Source of the DNA: Zizania palustris
Taxonomy: Eukaryota; Streptophyta; Magnoliopsida; Poales; Poaceae
Reading direction: 5' to 3'
NCBI GenBank assembly: GCA_019279435.1
Contig: JAAALK010000289.1
Coordinates: forward strand, 49,665,164 to 49,729,163
Length of the DNA stretch: 64,000 nucleotides
The translations under genes and the position numbers were made by a program. This document shows positions 10,183-22,367 of the stretch, in pieces. The notes under the pieces are model-generated. The model searched no databases. It was not told the origin of the DNA and saw only the letters and a list, made by a program, of their open reading frames with translations. Every line of letters begins with the position of its first letter. Positions within the stretch are counted from its first letter, which is position 1.

Positions 10183-11854
10183 AGGGAAGGTACCGAAGGA
10201 TCTTCATGGGAATTGAGAGTTGTTTATTCCCACCATCAGCGGAGTCTACCTCAAGATACCTAGAGGATTTGCATTTCACATAGCAGGTTGTGTCTGCGTA
10301 CTCTATCCTGAATAAGATGCATCCGTTGGGACAAGCATGTATTTTTTTCATAAGGCATCTTAAGTGCACGGAGGACTTTCTTCGACTCGTACATGCTCTT
10401 TGGAAGATTGTGACCTTCTGGAAGGAGGCTCCCAACAACCGTCAGCATAACATCGAAGCATTCTCGGCTGAAGATAAACTGGGACTTGATGTCCATTAGT
10501 CATGCGATGACATCCAGTTGAGAAACCCTAGCGTGCCTGACTAGGGCGACCCGTGTACATCCACTCACGATCATCCATCTTGTACTAAACTAGAAAACAA
10601 CACCCGCGTTTAGGGGTTAGCGAGAAATGAGATGCATCTAAATGTCTAATAGGTAAAGATAGGTCCTAATCCCACCGGAGAATGCGTAGATTGAGCTCGT
10701 TTTCATGATTCGTTCTGATCTGACCCAAGGTTTTGGCAGCACCTCCCCATTGTTCTCCAAACGCACGTAGCAGGTTGTGTCTGCGTACTCTTTCCTAAAT
10801 AAGATGCATCCATTGGGACAGGCATGTATTTTCTCATAAGGCATCTTAAGTGCACAGAGGACTTTTGTCGACTCGTACATGCTCTTTAGAAGATTGTGAC
10901 CTTCTAGAAGGAGGCTACCAACAACCGTCAACATAACATCGAAGAATTCTCGGCTCAAGCTAAACTAGGACTTGATGTCCATTAGTAATGCGATGACATC
11001 CAGTTGAGAAACCCTAGTGTGAATATGAAGAGGTTGCTCTGACGCGCACAACATGTCATAAAACGCTTTTGCCATTGGCTCCGGCACTTCCTCTTCACGT
11101 GCTTCGTCAAAATGCGCATCTTTAAAGTAATCTAGCATGAATCCAACCCCTCCCACATCATCGTCCATGCGCTGTCGCAGCACCTCATCTCTAGGACGCT
11201 GGGACTCACCATGGTACGTCCAACGGGTATAGTTTGGCATAAACCCCTATTTGCAGAGATGTTTACCCATGGCCTCCTTTGTTTGTCGGCATTTTTTCTC
11301 GCACCGATTACATGGACACCAGGTCTTGTCACATACATTCTACCTACCAAACGATGTCTCTTAGAATACTTCAGTGTTCTTGATCCAATTCATGGTCACC
11401 TCGGCCTGACTAGGGCGACCCATGTACATCCACTCACGATCATCCATCTTGTACTAAACTAGGAAACAACACCCGCGTTTAGTGGTTAGCGAGAAATGAG
11501 ATGCATCTAAATGTCTAATAGGTAAAGATAGGTCCTAATCCCACCGGAGAATGTGTAGATTGAGCTCATTTTGTTGCTCCGTTCTAATCTGACCCAAGGT
11601 TTCGGGTGCACCTCCCCGCTGTTCTCCAAACGCACGTACCAGGTTGCGTCTGCGTACTCTTTCCTAAATAAGATGCATCCGTTGGGACAAGCATGTATTT
11701 TCTCATAAGGCATCTTAAGTGCACGGAGGACTTTCTTCGACTCGTACATGCTCTTTATAAGATTGTGACCTTCTAGAAGGAGGCTAACAACAACCGTCAG
11801 CATAACATCGAAGCATTCTCGGCTCAAGCTAAACTAGGACTTGATGTCCATTAG

Positions 11855-12316
11855 TCATATGATGACATCCAGTTGAGAAACCCTAGCGTGACCGTGAAGA
11901 GATTGTTGTGACGTGGATAGCATGTCATAAAACGCTTTTGCCATTGGCTCTGGCACTTCCTCTTCACGTGCTTCTTCAAAATGCGCATCTCCAAAGTCAT
12001 CTAGAATGAATCCAACCCCTCCCACATCATCGTCCATGCGCTGTTGCAGCACCTCATCTCTAGGACGCTGGGACTCACCATGGTACGTCCAACGGGTATA
12101 GTTTGACATAAACGCATATTTGCAGAGGTGTTTACCCATGGCCTCCTTTGTTTGTCGGCGTTTTTTCTCGCACCGATTACATGGACACCAGGTCTTGTCA
12201 CGTACATTCTTCCTACCAAACGATGTCTCTAAGAATACTTCAGTGTTCTTGATCCAATCCATGGTCACCTCGGCCTGACTAAGGCAACCCGTGTACATCC
12301 ACTCACGATCATCCAT
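11855..12316 (-). pseudogene. Best-preserved Transposase-associated domain copy in the array
   Basis: A 153-codon frame starting MDDREWMYTG covers the plant CACTA Transposase-associated domain (pfam13963-like): an N-terminal DREWMYTG, WIKNTEVFLE, a Cys cluster CPCNRCEKKRRQ, then LCKYAFMSNYTRWTYHGE. An acidic tail (MDDDVGGVGFILDDFGDAH) and VSQLDVI follow before a stop. Equivalent copies with varying damage start near 10576, 11443, 13833 and 14701. The domain normally forms the N-terminus of TNP2 transposases; here it is separated from the catalytic part by stops and by tandem duplication, so a functional product is unlikely. Confidence 0.8.
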
Positions 12317-14386
12317 CTTGTACTAAACTAGGAAACAACACCCACGTTTAGGGGTTAGCGAGAAATGAGATGCATCTAAATGTCTAATAGGTAAAGATAG
12401 GTCCTAATCCCACCGGAGAATGTGTAGATTGAGCTCATTTTCTTGCTCTGTTCTAATCTGACCCAAGGTTTCGACAGCACCTCCCCGCTGTTCTCCAAAC
12501 GCACGTAGCAGGTTGCGTCTGCGTACTCTTTCCTGAATAAGATGCATCCGTTGGGACAAGCATGTATTTTCTCATAAAGCATCTTAAGTGCACGAAGGAC
12601 TTTCTTCGACTCGTACATGCTCTTTAGAAGATTGTGACCTCTAGAAGGAGGCTACCAACAACCGTCAACATAACATCGAAGCATTCTCGGCTCAAGCTAA
12701 ACTGGGACTTGATGTCCATTAGTCATGCGATGACATCTAGTTGAGAAACCCTAGCGTGACCGGGAATAGGTTGCTCTAATGCGGAGAACATGTCATAAAA
12801 CGCTTTTGCCATTGACTCCGGCACTTCCTCTTCGCGTGCTTCTTCAAAATGTGCATCTCCAAAGTCATCTAGCATGAATCCAACCTCTCCCACATCATCG
12901 TCCATGCAATGTCACAGCACCTCGTCTCTAGGACACTGGGACTCACCATGGTACGTCCAACGGGTATAGTTTGGCATAAACCCATATTTGCAGAGGTGTT
13001 TACCCATGGCCTCCTTTGTTTGTCGACGCTTGTTCTCGCACCGACTACATGGACACCAGGTCTTGTCACGTACATTCTTCCAACCAAATGAGGCTCCGTT
13101 CCGATCAGACCCAAGGTTTCGGTAGCACCTCCCCGCTGTTCTCCAAACGCATGTAGCAGGCTGCGTCTGCGTACTCTTTCCTAAATAAGATGCTTCCGTT
13201 GGGACAAGCATGTATTTTCTCATAAGGCATCTTAAGTGCACAGAGGACTTTCTTTGACTCGTACATGCTCTTTAGAAGATTGCGACATTTTGGAAGGAGG
13301 CTACAAACAACCGTCAGCATAACTTCGAAGCATTCTCGGCTCAAGCTAAATGAGGACTTGATGTCCATTAGTCATGCGATGACATCCAGTTGAGAAACCC
13401 TAGCGTGACCGTGAAGAGGTTGCTGTGACGCGGACAACATGTCATAAAACGCTTTTGCCATTGGCACCGGTACTTCCTCTTCACGTGCTTCGTCAAAATG
13501 CGTATCTTCAAAGTCATCTAGCATGAATCCAACCCCTCCCACATCATCGTCCATGCAATGTCACAACACCTCGTCTCTAGGACACTGGGACTCACCATGG
13601 TACGTCCAACGGGTATAGTTTGGCATAAACCCATATTTGCAGAGGTGTTTACCCATGGCCTCCTTTGTTTGTCGACGCTTGTTCTCGCACCGACTACATG
13701 GACACCAGGTCTTGTCACGTACATTCGTCCAACCAAATGATGTCTCTAAGAATACTTCGGTGTTCTTGATCCAATCCATGGTCACCTCGGCCTGACTAGG
13801 GTGACCCGTGTACATCCACTCACGATCATCCATCTTGTACTAAACTAGGAAACAACACCGGCGTTTAGGGGTTATCGAGAAATGAGATGCATCTAAATGT
13901 CTAATAGGTAAACATAGGTCCTAATCCCATCGGAGAATGCATAGATTGAGCTTGTTTTCATGCTCCGTTCTGATCCGACCCAAGGATTCGGCAGCACCTC
14001 CCCGCTATTCTCCAAACACACGTAGCAGGTTGCGTCTGCGTACTCTTTCCTGAATAAGATGCATCCGTTGGGACAAGCATGTATTTTCTCATAAGGCATC
14101 TTAAGTTCACAGAGTTCTTTCTTCGACTCGCACATGCTCTTTGGAAGATTGTGACCTTCTGGAAGGAGGCTACCAACAACCGTCAGCATAACATCGAAGC
14201 ATTCTCGGCTCAAGCTAAACTGGGACTTGATGTCCATTAGTCATGCGATGGCATCCAGTTGAGAAACCCTAGCGTGACCGTGAAGAGGTTGCTGTGACGC
14301 GGACAACATGTCATAAAACGCTTTTTCCATATGCTCAGGCACTTCCTCTTCATGTGCTTCATCAAAATGCGCATCTTCAAAGTCAT

Positions 14387-14701
14387 CTAGCATGAATCCA
14401 ACTCCTCCCACATCATCGTCCATGCGCTGTCGCAGCACCTCGTCTCTAGGATGCTAGGACTCACCATGGTACGTCCAACGGGTATAGTTTGGCATAAACC
14501 CGTATTTGTAGAGGTTTTACCCATGGCCTCCTTTGTTTGTCGGCACTTGTTCTCGCACCGACTACATGGACACCAAGTCTTGTCACGTACATTCTGCCTA
14601 CCAAACGATGTCTCTAAGAATACTTCAGTGTTCTTGATCCAATCCATGGTCACCCCGGCCTGACTAGGGCGACCTGTGTACATCCACTCACGATCATCCA
14701 T
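14387..14701 (-). pseudogene. Outermost copy of the transposase N-terminal exon
   Basis: This is the copy nearest the element's own promoter side. It starts MDDREWMYTGRPSQ and has the WCPCSRC Cys motif, but a base loss near 14515 (gaggttttac against gaggtgtttac in sister units) shifts the frame after QTKEAMGK, so the domain is truncated. Because it should be first in any transcript from the terminal region, this frameshift alone would disable the product. Confidence 0.75.
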
Positions 14702-14800
14702 CTTGTACTAAACTAGGAAACAACACCTGCGTTTAGGGGTTAGTGAGAAATGAGATCCATCTAAATGTCTAATAGGTAAAGATAGGTCCTAATCCCATCG

Positions 14801-15003
14801 GAGAATGAGTAGATTGAGCTCGTTTTCATGCTCCATTCCGATCCGACCCAAGGTTTCGGCAGCACCTCCCCGCTGTTCTCCAAACGCACGTCTCGGCAAC
14901 ATGCTAAGAGGATGTGCGTTCAGAGAACAACAGGGAGGTGCTGCTGAAACACTAGGTTGGATCGAAATAGTGCATGAAAATGAGCTCAATCTACGCATCC
15001 TAT
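14801..15003. repeat. ~90 bp imperfect inverted repeat in the CACTA subterminal region
   Basis: The left arm (about 14801-14889) and right arm (about 14912-15003) are reverse complements apart from scattered changes: gcagcacctccccgctgttc pairs with gagaacaacagggaggtgct, and gagctcgttttcatg pairs with catgaaaatgagctc. About 22 bases separate the arms. The left arm is the same sequence that recurs as the junction segment in every unit of the neighbouring tandem array. Confidence 0.85.
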
Positions 15004-15589
15004 GGTTGTCCAAGCATGGACAGTTCGAAATAGTTACGGCCAGAGATATGCAAAGACATGCATATTCCAAACTGTAACTCTTTCGAACGAGAGACACATA
15101 GGTTACGTGACAATAACTAGAAAATATTTAAATTTTTGACAACATCTTCTTTCTAATACATAGAAAATCTAGCATACATAAATATGACGGCACAATGGCT
15201 GTCATCCACGTACACACATCATGGCGCGATGGCCGACATCAAAATGAAAAATATTAATCAATGTAGACATTAAAACATAAAAAGATATTATAATGATGAC
15301 AATAAAATTAAACCTAACTAATACATAAGCATGAGTGCACATATTGTGCAAATAAAATCGCGCTAAAATAAAAATAGACAAAATTTAAATATTTTGCTTC
15401 ATGACATGAATATATAATCATTTCCAAAAATTAAAACAAACATGTTTACAATTTCTAAAACTTCTACATTAGAACAATATTATACATGGCATTGCATTAT
15501 AAAATATATAATTAAACATGTCATTGCATTTCAAAATATACAATTAAACATATTAATCATGTTACCGCAAAAAAATTGACGGCGAGTGA
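15004..15589. other. AT-rich CACTA internal sequence without genes
   Basis: A low-complexity AT-rich stretch. A short local repetition (cgatggcc/cacaatggc around 15190-15240 and cattgcatt...aaaatata twice near 15490-15540) is present. No coding frame or RNA gene is supported. Confidence 0.5.
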
Positions 15590-16270
15590 CGAAGGAGATC
15601 GACGGTGTTTGGCGACGGGCGACCGGGGGGGCAGCGTCGTGGGGACCGACGGTCAAGCCGAGTGTGGAAAATACTAGTACAATGACACCATAAGTTTAAA
15701 ACCTTGGATATGGAAGAAAATACAAAATTGTGATACATTATAATACTAGTAGAATGAGTACATGACTACACTACCTATCTCTTGTTTTTCCTCTCCCCAA
15801 GAACTCATTTCATTCCATTTATTGTTCGAATAAATTAATTTAGATTCACATGTTGCCAATATTACTAGGGTGCACAAATAAATTTAGATTCACATGTTTA
15901 GAATATTACTAGGATGCACAATGTAATCATGCACAAATTAATTGAATGAAATAAATAGGAGATGAACATACCTAGGGCGAAAGGGGCGGCGGCGTGGAGG
16001 CCGTCTGGGAGGGCGCGAGGGGCTAGCAATCGGGACGAGCGCGCGGGCGTAGAGGGCTGCTGGCTAGGGTTGGCGGGGCACAAGGGGCTGCTGGGGCGAG
16101 GGGGCCGGCGGCCGACGGCGAAGGGGCCGACAACCAGGGCCAGAGGAGGCTGCCGGGACGAAGATGGCCTGCAACTAGAGGCACAGGGGCGGTGGGGCGG
16201 TGGCTGAGGGCAGGTGCGGGTTGTCGGGTGGGAGCAGATCTGGGCGCACAGTAAATGCGCCCAGATCGGC
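15590..16270. other. GC-rich block in the CACTA element (possible promoter/leader region)
   Basis: Two GC-rich patches (15590-15660 and 15970-16265) interrupt AT-rich sequence. The Pro/Ala/Arg-rich frames read on both strands (for example 15898-16302 minus) are what GC-rich low-complexity DNA gives by chance, so I do not call a gene. Such patches in CACTA elements often lie next to the transposase promoter; this is an inference from position. Confidence 0.4.
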
Positions 16271-16317
16271 GGGGCTTTTTTATCTAAAATGGACTTCGCC
16301 AAGTGCTAAATTGGGAG

Positions 16318-18540
16318 GCACTCAGTGACTGTTTTTTATTTTTAAAAAAAATATATTCTTTGCCGAGTGCTATATCAGTAGGCACTCGGCAAAGGTTTTT
16401 TAATTGTCCTTTGCCGAGTGCCCAGGGCTTTTGCACTCGGCAAAGATTATTTTAATTTGTTTTCAAGAAAATAAAATAGAAAAAAGACAGTAAAAAATTC
16501 CAAAATTTGGCATGATCTAATATACACTTAGCTTTCATCATAGAAAATTTCTAAGTTCAAATAAAAAAATTAAAGCACTTGTATTTCAAAATTGGGATCT
16601 TTCAATTAAAATCCTATAAAGAACTTTAGTTATCAAAAAATAACAAACTAGCCCTAAAAATGCCAATTTTGACATGGTATAAGCTACATTGGGTTTTAGT
16701 ACTAGAAAAAGTTTTAAGTTCAAACAAAGTTTAGAATATCGACTTGCTTCTAAACCTAACTCATTCCATCCCTAAACTAATAAACCTTTTCGAAGATTGT
16801 CCAATTTCTTAAGGTCATACTTGAAAACTTTGTCTAAACATTATGAAATTTTTACCACGGTATATATGTATGATATAATAACACCATGTAAATAACTATC
16901 ATATTTTTTAGGCTTAAATTTAATTTTCTATAATTAAAAAACCTTGGTGCTCCATGTTGTCGGCCGAGTATTGAAACTTAAATTTTTTTTAATACTTAGT
17001 TATATCTAGTGCTAATGATTAACAATGGTCTCATGAACATAAATATGATTTTTATACATTTTTAATCATTATTTCATGTACATGCAGTTCAAATTTGACC
17101 TACTTCGAATTAAATCCTAGAAATATGATTAATTATTTAAAAATAGCAAAGTCACTCATAAACATATGAAACTTTACCACGAATTAAAAAATGTTGAATT
17201 GTAACCGAAAAAATTCAATTTCAAAACATGTATAAAATGTGACATGTGCTTACATTATGATTTCACATGAAATAATGGGTACTTCTATAGCTTTGCTGAG
17301 TGCTTTTTAAATAACACTCGGCAAAGGATATTTAATTGTTCTTTGCCGAGTGCCAAGGCTATTTGCACTCGGCAAAGATTTTTTAATTTGTTTTCAAAAA
17401 AAACTAAAATAGGAAAAAGGCAGTAAAAAATTCCAAAATTTGGCATGATGTAATATACACTTAGTTTTCATCCTATAAAAGTTCTAAGTTCAAATAAACA
17501 AATTTAAGGCACTTGTAGTTCAAAATTAGGATCTTTCAATTAAAATCCTATAAACAACATTCATTAACGAAAAATAGCAAGCTAGCACTAAAAATTGCCA
17601 ATTTTTGACATGGTATAAGATACATTGGGTTTTAGTAATATAAAAAGTTTTAAGTTCAAACAAAGATTTGAATATCGATTTGCTTCTAAACCTAACTCAT
17701 TCTATCCCAAAACTCCTAAACCTTCTCGAAGATTCTCCAATTTCTAAAGGTCATACATGAAAACTTTATATAAACATTATGAAATTTTTATCACAGTATA
17801 TATGTATGATATAATAACACCATGTCAAGTATCCTATTTTTTAGGCTTCAATTTAATTTTCTATAATTAAAAAACCTTGGTGCTCCAAGTTGCCGCCCTA
17901 GTGTTGTAACTTAGATTTTAAATATTTAGTTATATTTAGTTTTAAAATATTACAAATGGACTCATGAACATAAATATGATTTTTCTACAATTTTTGAGTC
18001 ATTATTTCATGTACATGCAGTTCAAATTTGACCCACTTCGAATTAAATCACAGAAATACACTTAATTAATTAAAAATATCAAACTCACTCAAAAAAATAT
18101 GAAACTTTTACATGGCTTAATATAGGTTGCATTATGAGTGTAAGAAAAAATTCAAGTTCCAAACATGATTAAAATGTGACATGGACTCAAAATGTGTTTT
18201 CACATCAAATAATGGGATTGTTTACTTTGCCAAGTGCCATGTTAAAAAACACTCGGCAAATACAAGGGTTTGTCGAGTGTCCATTAGTGGCACTCAACAA
18301 ACCCTATTTTCCCCCTCTGCCGTTATAACGGTGGTAGGAAACTTGGGGCAGCGGGATTTTTCCACTTGTTTGTCGAGTGCCTTATCTGTGGCACTTAGCA
18401 AACAAGTTTATTTGTCGTGTGTAATATGTTTGACTAGTGTATTTCATGGTACACTCGGCAAATAAGGGTTTGCCAAGTGCCTGAAGGAATGCACTCGGCA
18501 AACCCTCGGGCACTCGGTAAACGTGCTATTTCCGGTAGTG
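16318..18540 (-). repeat. CACTA subterminal region with TTTGCCGAGTGCC repeats and a ~930 bp tandem duplication
   Basis: Motifs like ctttgccgagtgcc / ggcactcggcaaag occur in both orientations at about 16372-16445, 17293-17385, 18225-18300 and 18365-18515. Two long units are direct repeats: 16370-17290 and 17300-18230 share the order motif pair, ttccaaaatttggcatgat, tataagatacattgggtttt, aaccttggtgctccaagttg, and gtacatgcagttcaaatttgac, offset by about 932 bp and diverged by roughly 10-15% by eye. Subterminal repeats are the expected transposase-binding sites in CACTA elements. Confidence 0.82.
18512..18540 (-). repeat. CACTA terminal inverted repeat
   Basis: The minus strand reads CACTACCGGAAATAGCACG followed by tttaccgagtgcc; the plus strand ends ccggtagtg at 18540. 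This is the canonical outer end of a CACTA element. The partner terminus lies beyond the window's left edge, so the target duplication cannot be confirmed. Confidence 0.85.
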
Positions 18541-18569
18541 AACCAATATATACAAACTGCACTAGGATG

Positions 18570-19163
18570 TACTACAGGAAAATAAATCCACCGAGTGCCG
18601 TATGCATTCGATGAACCCCGAACAATACTCGGCGAAAGGTTCATCAAGTATTGCATTTGGCGAACAATAACACCCGTCCAAGCCCAATGTTTTCTATTAG
18701 GCACTCGACGAACCAATCATTAAATATTTAATTTATCACTCAACGAAAAAAAGTACAACGATGGCATGCCAAATGGTTTGCTGAGTGTTCAATTTTTGGC
18801 ACTCGACAAACAAGAATACCGAAAATAAAAAAACAAGCGAGATGAGGCACGGTGTGGCAGATGCCACACGACACCATGGTGGGGCCTGATGCAGTGTCGG
18901 GGCAATGGGGCAGGGCACGACATGGCACTAGGGAAACGGGGTAGGGCGGGGCAGGGTGCGGCGGGTGGCGGGTGGTGGGTGGTAGTGTCGAGCGTGGTAG
19001 AGCACGATACTAGGAATTGATTCTAGATCATGGGGCTAGGGTGCGTGACATGGTTGGTGCACGGTGCCGAGGAACAACATTAGGGTGAAGAGGGCCATCA
19101 GTGACAGGGAAGGGGTACCGGAGAGGTCGCTAGTGGTGAGGGAGGAGCAACGTGGTGTGAGAG
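18570..19163 (+). mobile_element. Fragment of a third CACTA-like element
   Basis: Sequence from 18571 reads actacaggaaaataaatcc followed by ccgagtgccg and several ggcactcgacgaac/ggcactcgacaaac motifs, which resembles a CACTA terminus (with T instead of the first C) and subterminal repeats of a different subfamily from the element ending at 18540. The sequence continues on the far side of the CACTA inserted at 19167 (from 25860). I could not find its other end. Confidence 0.55.
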
Positions 19164-19439
19164 AGTCACTATAATAGAAAACCATATTGGTGACAGGTAA
19201 TAACCATAATTAGTTATGAATAAGTCTCTTGTCACTCTTATCTCGTCTGTAATCAATAGTGACGGATAAACACCCGTCACTAAAGCGTCATCCTCACTCC
19301 TATCGGCTCACCTGTTAGGGCTCTTTAGCAACGGTTGATGTTTATCACCCGTCACTAATGTGTTCTTCGGTGACGGGTGATGATTGACACTCATCACTAA
19401 TGGGTTATTTAATGATAATTGATTATTGTCATTTGTCAC

Positions 19440-22367
19440 TAATATTATGGTCATTTCAAAAATAATAATAATTTTTTAGGACGCATCCTGAATTACAGCT
19501 AGGATTTTGACAGCCAACATATGCAACATCCAAAACATCATCACAGATAATTCATCATAGAATATTCATAACCAAATTAGTATCACATATATTAACTTGT
19601 AACTCGTTATCTCGAAGAACATGGCTAAAACAAAGATCCATACATAAGAACATTCCCTAACTTCTAACAAAGATTCTCTATATATGTCTATCCACCATGA
19701 ATTGTTGGTTGTATATGTCTAATTTTGCAACCTCTTTTATTGCCACCATATACTCCTTCTCTCTGACAGCCTCAGAAGAACCACCGTGAATGCCCATGCT
19801 AGGTTTACACCATGTACATGGAAGCCTCAAGAGAACCACCGTGAATGTCCATGCCAACTTCGAGCGCGTTATCTCGAATAAATTGGCTAAAAGCAGTTAT
19901 TATCTCAAAGAAATTGGCTAAAAGTTGTAGGCCAGGTTTACACCACATACTTTATAGCCTCACAAGCAGCATTGTTGATGCTGAAATGGAAGACACATAA
20001 CATGCCAACTTCTTATAGTAATGCCATGAAAAGTATTATAACAATAAAAGTTAAACAAAGCTAATTAGACAAGGCAAATAACATGAGCAAAATTTCAGAC
20101 GAGAAGGAGCTTAGGAGGAGGATGAAGAGAAGGATGCAACCGAGGTGGCGGTGATTAGGGCGGCCACACGCAATGACGGTACAAGTCCCACGGCTGACGG
20201 TGCCTGTGACATAGTCGATGGTGCGGCGAGGAGTAGGATGAAGCGATGGTGGTGGAAGTCTAGGGTTAGGCTGAGCGAAATGAAAATGTGACGATTCACT
20301 TCGGTGCCCCTGCCTATTTATAAGAGGGCCTCATCAGTGACGGGTAATAGTACCACCTGTCACTGATGATGCGGCCCTAACCGTAGTCTTATAAGTGGGC
20401 ATCATCAGTGACGGGTAATAGTTACCACCCGTCACTGATGATGTACAATCATCTAGTGTATTTAAAGGGGCTATATGTACATCTTAGTGATGGGTAGAAA
20501 TAAAACCCGTCACTATAGGGCCTTTAGTGATGGTTAACTATTTTTACCCGTCACTAATATTATGGTAATTTTGGAAAAAAAAATAGCTTTTAGGCTGCAT
20601 CCTGAATCAAAGCCAAGATTTGGCAGCCATTATATCCAACATTCCAAAGCGCATCATAGATGATTTATCACGGAATACAGGTAATTCATCACAGAAGATT
20701 TATAACCTACTATTACATATATTAACACAATATATTACATAAATAGCACACACTAACTTATAACATCATACCTAGGTTTATACCATATACATGACAGCCT
20801 CAATTGCACTATTATTGATGTTGAAATGGAAGGCGCATACTGTGCCAACTTCTAATGAGTTATCTCAAAGAAATTGGCCAAAACCTATTGTTTGATAGCA
20901 CCATCCATCTGTCGATTTATGCACCAAAATTGGGACTGTCTTAGACCCTGCTACTACCACCTGAATCTCGATGGTCTAGTGGTCTAGGTGAGGTGTGATG
21001 TACTTCTCACAGTGTTGCATTGAAAAGTACTATAACAATAAAATTTAAACAAAACTAGTTAGATAAGGATATTTGTATAGATGATCTAGTTAACCAAAAA
21101 CATGTGCAATAAATTTAGACAATAAAAATTTAAACAATACTTACCACTAACTTCTTGTTGATGATCGTGTTATTTATATTGCAGATATATAACCAACTCT
21201 CAAAGGATAAATCTTTCGAGATGTCTTACAAGAGAGCCTTCCTTGCTAGAGTTATATCTGTTAGATTGTCAAAATAACAGATGTGCTCCAATTAGTCCAT
21301 TTGGTCGGTGTTAACCTCCCTGGCTATCTGCTTCCCCTTCCTCTCCTTAACATTGCAAGGACCCTCCCCTACCATTATAATGAAACCATCGTAATCACAT
21401 AAGCAAAACATGAATGTCTAGTAAGTAATGTCAATTCTCTATGTATACAACTATCGTTGTCTTCCACTTTGATGGCCGCTGGAGTCTTCTCATCACCAAG
21501 GTTAGTGTAAATTTTGGTCATAACTGTCAATGAGGTTGTCCCATTGTTATTACCACATAGTCTCCTTGTGTTAGGCCACCTCTTCTACTAAATTCAGACC
21601 ACCCTTTATGGAAGCATATCATACCGCCGCCTTCAAAGCTCACAACCTCAATCTCAGTGATGCACCCATCTCTTGTTATTGGTATCACAAAATATTTTTA
21701 TAAATACTACAATAGTAAGGTAATGCCACTTTAGTTTGTTAACACATTAAACAATATATGCAATGTACAATATATAAACTTGGTGGCATCCGTCGTTGAC
21801 TAGATGATTGATCTTTATTAAGCAACTATTAAGAACATAGGTTGGTACATGTAGATTACTTGAGATACTTGTCATATCCCTAATTCACAAATTCAGTAAG
21901 AAAATTTCTCATAAATGATTTTATAAACTGAAATTTAATAGTAAGCATGAACAAACTTGTGAAAACAAATAAAAAACCTAAATTTAATACACATCAACAA
22001 ATAATACACATTGCAATATTTTCACCAATTTTCCACATATCCATATTTCAACATCTCAACATATTGGAGGAGGACAACCTTACGAGGATGAGGATGCAAC
22101 CGAGGTGTGGAGGTGCGAAGGTCATGGGCGACGACGGAGCGGCAAGCTAAGGAGCACGACAAAGGCAAGGGTGTGGTGGGAGTCTAGGGTTAGGGCCAAG
22201 CGAAATGAAAGTGTTTTGATTCACTTTGGGGTCTTTGCCTATTTATAAGAGGGAATCATCAGTGACGAGTGATTAACTAATGTACATCTTAGTGATGCTC
22301 TTTAGTAATAGGTGGAAATATAACCCGTCACTATAGGGTGATCTTTAGTGATGGGTCATACCATGAC
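19440..22367. repeat. Diverged direct duplication inside the AGT-flanked CACTA
   Basis: Unit 1 (about 19430-20470) and unit 2 (about 20550-22340) share, in order, gtcactaatattatgg, gcatcctgaat, a catcatagat/attcatcatag block, cacatatattaac, a GC-rich patch with gaggatgcaaccgaggtg, agtctagggttagg, and cctatttataagaggg next to gtgacggg motifs. On the minus strand each unit has a TATA-like TTATAAATAG (about 20315-20324 and 22240-22249) ahead of the GC-rich patch. Unit 2 has extra AT-rich sequence. No coding product is recognised. Confidence 0.7.

Larger units (their letters stand above)
10277..14885 (-). repeat. Six-unit tandem array of CACTA transposase 5' region plus subterminal arm (~870 bp unit)
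   Basis: Junctions where the transposase reading (EYAD.TCYV) is joined to a GC-rich subterminal motif (cgtttggagaacagcgggg on the minus strand) occur near 10757, 11627, 12500, 13145 and 14015, with the array's outer end near 14885. Unit lengths are about 480 (middle deleted), 870, 873, 645 (about 225 bp deleted), 870 and 870 bp. Each full unit contains, in minus-strand order, half of the inverted repeat seen at 14801-15003, a short leader, the Transposase-associated domain, an acidic segment and the segment ending TCYV. Only the unit nearest 10.28 kb continues into genuine transposase sequence. Confidence 0.9.
8583..18540 (-). mobile_element. CACTA (En/Spm-like) DNA transposon, right-hand part
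   Basis: It contains minus-strand TNP2-type transposase remnants (8583-10182), a tandem array of the transposase N-terminal region, long subterminal sequence rich in TTTGCCGAGTGCC motifs, and a terminal inverted repeat that reads CACTACCGGAAATAGCACG on the minus strand and ends exactly at 18540. The left part was displaced by the LTR element and lies before the window. The transposase has in-frame stops, so this copy is not autonomous. It is possible, but less likely, that the array and the terminal block come from two nested CACTA elements. Confidence 0.82.

Noticed and set aside
15898..16302. 134-codon frame as possible second CACTA gene (TNPA-like)
   Set aside because: Low-complexity Pro/Arg/Ser-rich, no recognised domain, overlapping open frame on the other strand.
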